Of a DNA stretch of 64,000 nt, positions 30,901-42,900 are shown in pieces; positions within the stretch are counted from its first letter, which is position 1; the number at the start of each line of letters is the position of its first letter. The notes beneath the pieces are model-generated. The model was not told the origin of the DNA. It worked only from the letters and a program-made list of their open reading frames with translations, and did not search any database. This DNA comes from Undaria pinnatifida (lineage: Eukaryota > Sar > Phaeophyceae > Laminariales > Alariaceae): NCBI GenBank assembly GCA_012845835.1, contig JABAKD010000025.1, positions 25,837,504-25,901,503 on the forward strand, written 5' to 3'. A program made the position numbers and the translations under genes.

Positions 30901-33900
30901 TATCCCTTGAAGGGGGACCGAATTACTAAGTTCCACAGCGATAGCATGGCCTATTTGTTTCGTTTTGCATCTGCGGTGAACGAACCTGATCAGGGAACTC
31001 TTGCCGCTACTGCTGGGTCGAAGGGCCGAGCTCCTTTTGAGCGGATCACGCCGGGAAATTTTGAGACAAATAAGCAAAAAAACTCCGGAGATCTGCCATC
31101 ACATCTAGATAGAGTAATTACACTACTATTATTTCTGCCCCCCGACGATGATGCGGTTCCGATAGGAATCGAACATTGTTTCCGCAAAGCAGTATAACAT
31201 CGCTCTTATGACTCTCTGCCAAACCATTTCCCAATTTGCCTTCACCAACATGTTTTTCGTTCTTAGCTACATACAAGGTATAACTTATCCTATATTCCTC
31301 AGCAACGTTCCATCGTTGTACAGCCCAAAGTGTACTCCACAGCTATATATATATATCGGAAGCACACGCAGCGGGAAATGTTTCGGCTAAAAAATATTCG
31401 GCTGCCCGTATCGCAGCGACGCATCTCTCGGAGCAAGCATAAGCAAGCATGCAACCGCCGAGTTTCACCCCGAAAGAACCCGGACGCACCGCGCGGCAGA
31501 GGTATCCGCTCGTCTAAACGACCGGCGGCTCCGCCCCCCCACCCCTCCCCTTCGGCCACAAGGCATCGGGCGGACAGCAAGCAATCAATAGCGATAACAA
31601 CATCCACGCGACCCTCGTGTGAACAACCAGTACAGAGCCAGAGGCACCCGCCCACCCCTGCATGGCAGTACTCGGTCCCTAGGTCCATAATATGCTGCTC
31701 AATCCTCAATTAGCTTCTCCGGGGCCCAGTTGCATAAATTACGCAAACAGAACAAGTGCGGTCTTGCGCCAACCGTCCTGTCCAGCATGGTCACGCAGAA
31801 GCACGGCCAGAGCCGGGCAAACTCCTTGCAACCGCCGTGGCTCGGACGCTGAATCTGTCAGTCACCCTATCGCATCCAGCAGCCTGCGCTATTAATTCAT
31901 GTGACCGAAGCCGCGATCGTCGGTTTTATTCGTCATTTTTTCCCGGGTACCTCGAAGGGGTTTAGGAGCCCTATTTATCTCGGACACAGACACAAAAAAC
32001 TAAGGCCAAAAAAAACAAAAAAACAAAAACGACAGCGCCGCCGAGAGTGTAGTCGATTGAACAGCAACCATTGGGTTGATTATGGGCCCGAAAATCACCC
32101 TTGGTAAAGCCCATCATGTTTTTTCACCATGGGCAACGTCCGTCGTGGGATTCACTGTTCGTTTCAAGAAGAGCAAATGCATCTATGAAAAAACGAGCCA
32201 CCGGCGTATCACGAAGCGTGCGAAGAGATGAGTATTGACACTTGAATCGATCGAACTCTACAGCTGACGCATCTTGAAACAATGATATGATTCGAGCGAA
32301 GCGAGTTTCTAATCTACACCTGGGCCTCGCAATATAAGCTCCCATGAAAAAAAAAATAGTTTGCGTGCGTGTCTTCGACTAAACTTGATTTTAGTGTGGG
32401 ATCATTTGATTTTAGACTGCAGGTGGAGGCAGACCACCACGGAGCAACAAAACACATTCGAGCAGACCACCACGGAGCAACAAAACACACACAGCAGACC
32501 ACACATACAGCAGACCACACACACAGCAGACCACACACTCACAGCAGACCACACACTCACAGCAGACCACACGGGCAAAAACAGCAGCACACACCGCTTA
32601 CACAGCCGGCACACAGCGCTCACAAAGCGGGCAGCACACAGACAACGGGCGCAGCGGGTGACAATAGTGGCCAGCGGAGAGGGGGCATGGAGAGTGTGTG
32701 CCCGCTAGGGGTGTGTCCGCTGAGTGTATCTACTGCTGTCTCGTGGTGAGAGTAGGTCATCATGGAGAGACGTCCGTTGGGGGCGATTGACCCAAACTCG
32801 GTCCGTGCGCCAACGCCAGAAGGGCGACAGCAGACACGGTGGAGGGGCTTGAGAGGGACCTCTACCTAGCTAAGGAAGCCAAGGTCATGCTCACGAAGAA
32901 CCTGTACCAACAAGTTGGACTCGTGAACGCATTTGAGGCCAAGTCGTCGAGTTGGTGTTTGCAGACGACGCGCCCCCGCCGAACCTCACCCTTTACATTG
33001 TCGTCAAGTTCAGAGGGTACTCAGGGGGGGAATGGTCGTCTCAGGAGAGATATAGAGGGTGTGTGCCGATTTCTCCCGTAGACACTACTTGGCAGGACGG
33101 GGGAACGCAGGTCAGGACGCAACTGCCGTTGAGGATCTGCTGGGCCAAACGTCACACCGGCTTTATTCCACCTGTGGTGCCCCTCGCAATCACACGAAAC
33201 AATGGCCCGTGGACGCGCACGTCTGACAAAAGTTACATCTACCAGCTGTCGCTCGTTGTAGCGACAGCTATTGTATCTTTAAGTAACCATGCCTTAGGTT
33301 AGGTAGTTTAAACGAGAGCAATATTTCAAAAGCAAGAGCGCCCTTCCGATGATATCGAGGTGAAGTAGCTCCCACAATTCAGAGAGCGTTTCTAGCCAAA
33401 AAGTGCTACGCCTATCATCGTAGCGGGAGTTTTCCGGCGGAGCAGGCGTCGTACAAGTGTAGGGGTAGCATTTTTTTGCACCAAAAACAAATCTGGCGGC
33501 GCTTGTCAACCTTGTCGATACTTTTTTTCGTGCTCGTAGCAAATTCTGATGCACATGCGATTTGTGTTACTGCACATGTTCTACAGTACGGAGATCGCGG
33601 TGGGTTTTATAATTATCTCGGAAGGGTATACAATAATAATCTCCCGGACGCCTATTTGGGTCCTGGGATGAGGGCAGTCACGTAACCGAATATCTCAGCG
33701 GTTGTGGTGCTATATATAATCAACAAACCCGAGGAGCAAACCAGTATCGTCGGGACCGTGTTTTTACCATGTGCGTTGTCGGATACCTATCTCGCCGGAT
33801 ACTCTTTGTTCATCACGCGTACTGTAGCATGTACATAGTTCAGAGTCGGCTATTGGGCGAGGCATAGTGAGGAGCTTTCAAAAAACAAAAAAAAAAGTTT

Positions 33901-36900
33901 CCACCCATCATACACCAACCATAGCACGCGTCAGAACGGCGATTGATTTTCTGCACCGCTCCCCCCGCTGTTGGATGACTAACGGCCGTCGTCTCCCAAC
34001 CTCCCCCGAGCACACGTTACCCCGCCATTCCTCCCACGCGCGCGCGTGGGTTTCCTTCCACACCACGCCCATTCAAGCTAAAATTATTCCGTCAAAATGA
34101 CCCCCCCCCACCATTACCCTGCCAAAAAGCTCACACGCTCCCCACCCTGGGGTGGCAGGGGTGCGAGAGTGTGTGGTCTCTCAAGGCTACTGTTATGCAG
34201 GGAGTCCTCCCGCGGCCGGTGTTGGCCTTTGTTGGGGGGGGGGGGGGGGGGGGCAAACGTTTCTGGCCGGTTGAGTTCAGCTCGTTCTCAAGCGTGGACC
34301 GATAGTTCCAGCATGATTGATGATTTTTTCGACGGTCTTTTTTTCAACCTTTGTCCCGTCAACCAATATAAAGACTAAGTGCACTAAGTTTACCTAGCCT
34401 GCGTGTCTGACCGTCAAGGGGGCAAGAACGCCGTCACCGCCGTCAATCGCCATCCTGTTGTTTGTTTTAGGACTACGCTTCACTGGCGCACAAAATGTGG
34501 GTCGGGTGGCGCGCGAACGACATGTGTTCGAAGTCATGTTTCGGGTGATGATGACTGATTCTTACTACGATAGCCCCCCCGCAAACCAGCGATTTTCTTG
34601 AACGGGCGCTTCATCATCAATCATGGCTGCTCGACGCGAGGAAGGATGCCACGAAAAAAATCATAACATGCTTTCTTGTTTGCAAAGGACGGTCGAACGA
34701 TGACGTCGGCGGGGCAGGGGGCACCGTTTTTCAGGAGATACGACCGGGAACTGCTTTTGAAACCGGCGATTTCGTTAAAGAAAAGTTGGGGGGGTCAGCG
34801 TAGAACGACTCTGATGATGGTCAGATACTCAGCTCCTCGTGTTAGGATCTCGGAAAATTCTTAGAATCTGCTGCACGCCTAGCGTGGGATGGATCATGAC
34901 TCATGACCACCGCATGGCAGTGACTCCCCCCCCCCCCCCTCCGTACGCACGCCTACTTCGGCAGAGGGGGGCGCAATATTTCCTGAGGGTGGTAGCTTGA
35001 GGAGGTCTATACCTTACCCGGACACAAACATGGAGAACAAAATGAAAGGCCGAAAATACGTTAGCGGGGGGGGGGGGGGGGGGGGTCGCGTTTGGGACCT
35101 GTTTTTGCGGTCGCTCGGGGTCACTCGCGCGAGTGCCCCCCCCCCCCTCTGTTCACTTGCGGTTATACGCGTTTGGGGCTGTTTTTTTTTTTTCCTTTCG
35201 CGATATGAATCACCAACGAAAGGGTTATAGCTGGCTACGCTGCCCCAAAACAAACCCGCCTGAAGTATCGTTGTCAGGTGAGGTACAGAGGCCCTCCTGC
35301 GAGTGGCTCAAAGCCAGTAGTGAAATCAGGGGGTATATCGCAACATCCTCCACTACTGCAGCCTTGGTCGAAAGTGCAGCCCGAGTTGAAACACTGCCGC
35401 TGTGCTATGTAAAAGAAGAAAAAAAAAACGAAAAGAAACATCGCAAAAAGAGCCATCCCAGAGCTCTTCACATGAGGAACTCAATATCTCACTCGAAAAA
35501 AAGAAATCGAAAAACGCATTCGTTCGCAAAACTCGACCTAGCTTTTATACCCCTCAGTCCTCAAGAAACATGTACTCGAGTGAAATTACTTCGTTTGGGC
35601 GGCAGTTCCTCACATGAGGGGAGCTCAATCACGCAGGGACTTTTTGGCGCAATCATACAACTGCTACCCCTACCGTGGGATGACTCAAAAAAACAAAAGA
35701 ATGACTTTCCTACGGTATTGGGTTGAGGATTCCCCTTAATTTAGAATATAGTTTTCTTTTGTTATCCAAAAAATACTAGTAGCGCTATCCCGGCCGGCGT
35801 CTCGGGGCTTTTACGTATGTTCTTGCGACGACCACCATGCATGACATGACCCCCCCCACTGGTCTACGATCTTATTATGGCTACGATAATGCTTTATATT
35901 GTTGCGCCCCCCCCACGCGGGGTCTACGGACTTATGATTTCGGCTATGTATGATATGGTTCTACGGTCGTAAGACTACAGCCATGCATGGTATGATTACT
36001 AGGGCTGCGTATCGGTACCGATGTTTTTCGATGTTTCGGACGATCCGATGTATACTTTATATCGGGAAGTAGAGCCGATATTTTTGCAGATATTTTTTGC
36101 GTATGTTTTTTTTTTTGCAGATTAGGAAGGCATACATAGCAGGGGAATAGGGGATATACACCTCGTCTCAACGAGCTACATTTTCCCATAGGGGATACAC
36201 AGTCCTAATGATCACACCGCCCCACCCCCCAATCTTTCCCCCCCGCCTTTAGGAGAAAGAAGCCTGTGGGATAGGATAACATACTTTATATCAAGTATGA
36301 TGACATATGCCTAATTTTAGAGTAAACATGGATCGGGCGGGGCCGTCGATACAATTGCGCAAAAAGGACTTGACTAAGAAAAAGGGAAGGTTGTGGACCG
36401 TACCAAAGAAGTCGAGGTGCTACATGTGTTTGAAGCCTATACCAATGAAAATTGTGGGTTTTGTCGGGAGTGGTTCAGCGCGCAGGCATATGTGAAGGTG
36501 GGTTTTGGTTGCACTGCATAGAGAAATTGGAAAGACGAAACAAAGCGCGAATACGGAGGTTGTGTATAGTAGGGTGTTGTGGATAGGCGAGAAATAGACG
36601 GGAAGAAAAATGGAAAGAAAACCGCGGTTGAAAAAAAAAAAAAACGTGGATGAAACGTAACATATGTCAGGGAAGGTCAGTTGGCAAAGGTAGTAGCCAG
36701 ACCTTTGCTGAATCCGGAGAAGGATCCGGATGGCATCACATGCGCCGATCGGCGCTGAAAGTTGGGAGACGAATTCCGCTTGCTTATTATAAGTGGATAA
36801 ATCCTACCGCGCAACTGCATAAAAAAAACACAACGTCCATTAGAACAGTCAGCCCAACTCCCTGACACGAAGTACGCGAAAAATGCGAAACCCACACCGG

Positions 36901-39900
36901 CAGTCGGACCATATCTGCTTCCGTGGCGGAAAGCACGTAAAAAGCTACAAACTTGTAATCCTCAAAGTTCTCGCTGGAAATTCTTGAGTAGTGAAGGGCC
37001 ACAGTTGACACCTGAAAAGTCTGGGTACTCAAGCACAACCCGTAGGGACACAAGAACTGGTCGGGAGTACCTACATGCACGCTTGTTGGGGGTAACTTTC
37101 GAGAGTTGGGAAAGAGCAACAGCGCCAGCACCCTTCATGATTTTCGAGAGAGAGGTGAAAGGCTGTAGGGGGAAAAGTGTAATGTGTGCGCGCAGCGTTC
37201 GCGCAACTTTGAACGGAACGGATGTTGCAGACTCCGTTTATTAACGGAAAACGAAAAACGGACACATGGGACGCCCCACAGCGTAGCTGCGCACCAGGTA
37301 GAAAGATAAGACCGCAGCAGCTGCTGCTGTAGATACTGTGTGTACGTGGTTCATATACCGTACGTATTATAGCAACGTTGCCAGCTCATGCGCGGCTCCA
37401 TCACAGCTGCTACTACTACTGCTGCCGTATATATCACACGTTCTGTGCCGTTCCGTGCGGTAGACTACATACTCGTATACGTAGCTCTCTCTGAGCTGCT
37501 GCTGTAGACACCGTACGTAGGACATACCGTACGTAGCAACGTTGACAGTACATGCGTAACTCCATCACAGCTGCTACTGCTGTACATATCACACGTGCTG
37601 CTATAGAATGCGTAGCTCTCTGTTCTTCTTTGATCCCTCTCCCCTCAGCAGAATGTTTCGGAAATTTTGATTTATGGCAGTTTTCGACGAAGCCTGGGTG
37701 GCAAGTGTTCTTCGGGGCGTCACCCTCTGATTGTAGGCACCCGTAACTCTGCTCGCACGCCAAATCTCGTGCCGGGGAAGGTGTGCGAAGATGGAAAATC
37801 ATTACACTGCGTCGTCAAGGTTTTCAAAGTGCAAAATAGCCAAAGGCCACGCGGAGCGGAAGGGAGTTGTGAAGTGTACTGTTTCGAGAGTAGGGCGAAT
37901 CGTCTCGCTTGCACGGGAGCGTTCACGCGTCCTATTAGTTAGGCATATAACATACCCACCTGCCGTGACGTGGACCAATTCTTCCCGAAGAACCGAGAGG
38001 CAATCACCATCACGACCGCGGGACCCAGTGCCGACAGAATCTATTAATAGCGCGGGGCGACAACGAGGAAGGCCCAGCAAGCGAAAGAAAATGCACAGTA
38101 AGTAAGGAAGACAAATAAATGCGGTGCAACCCGAGACAAATGCGGTACAACCTTAGCCATTGAGCTTCAACGCATTTAGAGAACCTGTTAAACAAAGCGT
38201 CATGCCTGACAGGCCCAGAAGGCAAGGAAGACGCGACACGTACATAATACACAGTTAGCAAGAAAAAGTACATTAAGCAAGAAAAGGTACAGCAAGAGCA
38301 AGAACAGGTACAATAGTAAGCAAGGAAAGGTACCGAAATAAATAAAAGATACGGCAAGAAAGAAAAGGTACACTAAGCACGATAATGCACAGTAAGCAAG
38401 AAAATGTACAATAAGCAAGAAAAGGTACAGCGAGCGAGAAAAGGTACGGTGGGCGGAGGACGCGTACTACAATAGGGTACACGTATATATCATAGCTCAA
38501 GCAAGTCGTACAACAAAGCTCACCATGACATAAAATAACCCCCCCCGCCTCTCCCGCTACCGCAGCCCCAGCCAGCATGTTCATGTGTCCCGCCTCCACC
38601 GTCACCGTCACCTACTGCGCCTCACCTCCTCATAATTCAAAGCCGAGTGCGTGAACGTTTCGGTTTGAAGGGCGATAAGCAGCAAGGAAGAAAGAACGCT
38701 TGTCGCGATCACCAAGGGCCACTGCTGTCCCGTTACCGGCTGCTGGCGCTTGCCCGACACAAAAAAGTACAACGATGTGCCCACCCAGCTGCACAACTGA
38801 ACAGACGCCCCTGTCTGGTTGATGCGTTCAACCAACAAAAAGAAAAACACGCGGCGGGCGACCCAGTTTTGCATAGGACAGGGGCGGGGGGAGGGGGGCG
38901 GAGGGGAGGGGGAGGGAGGGAGGGGAACGGGAGGGGAACGGGAGGGGGAAGCGGAGAGGGGAGAGGGAAGGGGGGGTAGCGGAGAGGGGAAGGGGGGGGG
39001 GGGATTCGGCCAATCAGGAGAGGGTTGAGATGGTGCCAAAACGGTCTTTACTTTCAACTTTTAACTTCCAAAGAGGACACTATCTATGAGAATATAAGGC
39101 AACATATCATCTAAGTCACCGACGATCACCACGAAAACAGGTGACCTCAGCACAGCCTGGGATGCTTGGTGTGACCGATACTGCAATCAAGTCATCATGT
39201 CATACACTTTCGACTTTTTTTTTCAGGGCTTTTCACGGGTCACGACCCGGCCCGCGGGTCGGCGCAGAAAGGTTTCCAAACATTCGTGGGGCGAGCCGGG
39301 TCGGGTGGGGTCAGGAAAACTTCGAAATCTCACGGGTCGGATCAGATCGGATCGGGTCGCAAATGTCACGGGTTGGGTCGGGTCGCCATGACCCGACCCG
39401 CAAAAAACTGATCCGACTCGTGAAAAGCGCCGCATGATGACCCGACCCGCAAAACCTGTTCCGACTCGTGAAAAGCGCCGCATGATGACCCGACCCGCAA
39501 AACCTGTTCCGACTCGTGAAAAGCGCCGCATTTTTTTCAGGCGTTTTTACGGGTCAGGTCGTCGGTGACCCGACCGGACCCGACCCGACCCGACCCGTGA
39601 GATTTGAAACCTCCTGACCCGACTCGACAAGACCCGTGAGATTCGGAGCACACTTCCTGTATCAACCCGACGGCTCGACCCGACGGCTCGACCCGACGGC
39701 TCGACCCGCGAGATCTTGAAAAGTCTCCTGACACGACCCGCGGGGGGTCGGGCCATGGCCCGTGAAAAACAACCCTGCAAAATTTTGCCCTCCGAAGCGT
39801 CCGAAAGGGGTGATGTGGATACCAAACACATGGTCCTTAATTTATTCGGACAGAGCGGTATTTCCCCGGGACTAAGACAACCTCTAATAATTCGTGCTGC

Positions 39901-42900
39901 AGTAGGACAAGCACCGAAATTTTAAGACGGCCCGCACCTCGAAGAATGTGTCCTCGAAGAACACTATCAATAAAGGAACACTGTACCCCAGAGTATTCCC
40001 ACAGCAGCAGGGGGGGCAGCAGAAGTTGCTGAGCGCTCCTAAACATTAGGAAGTCAACAATGTCACCCGAAACATGACTGCGAAGGAGGCGTTTGTTCGC
40101 GCAACCCTACCAAGCTTCTATGCCTTGGTAAATATATATGTATTTACTGGTGAAATTACTTGATGAATGACTAACCGCTAGTTCCTCGCTCGAGGAGCTC
40201 AACCGAACAGGCACATTATTCGTTAATCCAACAACTGCAACCCCTACCGCACTATAGAGGCATGACTCAAAGTGCAACCCGAAAAGCAATCGCATGGCCT
40301 ATTAATAGATACATATATAACGGGTAGTACAGCTAGTGCTGTACCCGTTTTCTTAGACCACCCCGTCCACAAGCCAAATTTAGGTTGGTCTTGTCTCTCC
40401 TATGGTCTTGTTCCTTTTACTACTGCGAAAATGATCTATAGCGAAACGGATCTGCTTACATCGCTGGTTCAGTGGCCGGGTGTCGTAAATGGGACTCGGT
40501 TTGGTCTATTCTACAGACAGCGCATGAATCAGTCGCGGCCATACAGGCCCCGACGAACCCCGAACGTCGGACCACTTCACGATCCACCCGCGCTCAACCA
40601 GGGATTGCATTTCAGCGTCCTCAAAGCTGGCGTGCGATGATGGAATGCGGTTGGCAAGTACTGATACCGCGTTTTACGGAGCGGCTCTTGATGGACCCCG
40701 GAAGGCGTCAATTAGAAAGTCGTAGACGCTAACCCCGTCACGTAAATATGATATATGCTCGTCACGGAGTGGGTGCCCCTTCACGATAACTTCATCGCAA
40801 ATGCTGTATGTTTCCGCACGAAACCCGGCCCAAACGCGCTCCCACCCGCCCTGCCATCCCACACCGAGGCACGGCAACCGCCGGAGCAACCCTTGCATCG
40901 GGTCCCTAAATACGCCTGCCCAAACCGGCGATGTGGGCGAGGGGTGGAGAATCGCCCCTGTGTCCACCCACCCGCGTTCGTCGGCGGAAAGCTGTGGCAC
41001 CGGGGGTAGGATCGGCCGCACGCAAGCCTGGCGATGTTCTAGGTGCCGGAGTCATTCATCCACGTCCACCTACCGCCAGCGTCAATACCAGACAAATCCG
41101 GATGTCCATACACGGCATCATCCTCTAGAAACGGGGGGCAATAACTACACACCCCTTGTGCTGCTAAGCAACTAAGCGAGCGTCGAAGTGATGCTGTGTG
41201 ACCAGCTAAAACCATCGAGAAGACGTGACGGTAGCGCAGACACTAACAGCGCGACTCCGGGCTATTCCTACCTACCAGTACCTAACCGGAAAATTAGGAT
41301 GCAACGAAAATAGGAAAAGAAGCCACAAAGTCACACATGTGTCTGCGATACTACCAGTACCCACAAGCGAAAGTAGGAAAAGTGGAGACCGCCCGGATTG
41401 CGACCATCAACTCCTCCGCCTTCCGGAACAAGCTCGTCCTCTCCAGCATTGCCGAGTATAACGTGGGTTGACTTTGGGCAGCGGGCTGCTGATGCAGTCC
41501 AATGGTTGCGTCGTCTTTCTCACCCCGGCGGATTCGGCGGGGTTTTCCACGGCAACCACGGGAACGTCTCGGCAGGAGGTGGCCGTGGGGGAAGGTGTAC
41601 ATCAGACTGCGGAGATGGTAAGAGATCGCACGCCAGAAGCGGCGGAACTACCCCGCGCCACGATTGAGCCTTTTCACCTCTTGACTGTCATGGAGCGCAG
41701 TCAACAGGTGGACGAAGTCGGCATCGTCCTTGTCCAGGGAACCCTTGTTCGCACTACCTGGCCTGCCCGCCCCGTCCGCAGTACTCACGGGCGGCTCGAT
41801 CGTGGCGCTGGGTAGTTCCTCCGTTTCTGGCGTGCGATCTCCTACCATCTCCGCAGTCTGATGTGCACATTTCCCCGCGGCCACCTCCTGCCGAGACGTT
41901 CCCGTGGTTGCCGTGGCGAACACACCTCTAAAAAACCAAGCATACCCGGCACACCACAGGTGGTACAGTTGTTACTAGCGGGGTGAGCCGGTACACGAGC
42001 TCAGCCTGAGGGCCCGCATCGTAGGCCGTCCCGTCCGCGGTGCAGACGCAAGAGGCCTTGCACACGGTACCAGCCCCCAGGCGGCCTTGGGTTACACAAG
42101 GCAGGTCCTCGAACCTGGTGATCGAAGGGGCGAGGGCGATCCATGCCAAATCCGGTCGCGGCACCGGCAGGGCTGCCTCAGTCCGTGCTGCCCGCCGGAC
42201 TGACGTGGTCGCCGAAGCGGGCGGAGCTGCCGCCGCCCCCGGAGTCGCTGTGGGCGTCTGCTGAGACATCTCCCTAGCCACTGACCCAGTCGTGCGCGTC
42301 GACGAGGGCATAGTCGAGCAGTCCTCAGATGACGTGTCGCCACCTCAGTATTGCTCGCTTTTGGTCCGGCGACGAAACCAATGCTTCGGAGGGGCGATGT
42401 CATGCTCCTTTTATCATCGGATCTCAAATCATGGAAACATGTTTGATTCGTTAATTCGCTCTCCGATTTTACGGACAATGTTATCTGACCCATGTCACGA
42501 TATAGGGGCAGACGGCCGAACTTTTTCTGAACCCCCCTTCTTGGAGAGCTCTAGACCGCACTCCAAAACTGGGTTTGAGAATATTGAAAGCGCAGTCCGA
42601 TCAAAACAAACCCATCCACGGTCAACGACAACAACTGCTGCGGTAAACACAAATGAAGTTCCGACGATGTTGCCTACGAGGCAATGCCTAGAGCTGCGAG
42701 TCAGCAAAATTTCGCGACTAAAAACTAGTCGGTAGTTGCCGGTAGTCGGCAAGTCGGCTGGCGAAGTTGGCTGATGGCCAGTCGGCTTGCCGACTTACGT
42801 CAGGCGAAGCAAAGCGAGCGCTTAATTGAATCCCTCTCTCAAAGAAGAAAAAAAAAAAAACGCATCCCGCACTAAACAATCCTTACCATACAAGTACAGA

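Noticed and set aside
36307-36495. Small basic frame with a CYMC pair resembling the tail of a piggyBac-type transposase
   Set aside because: Only one cysteine pair and a few basic residues can be seen. The downstream Cys/His pairs are missing, so the resemblance is too weak to annotate.
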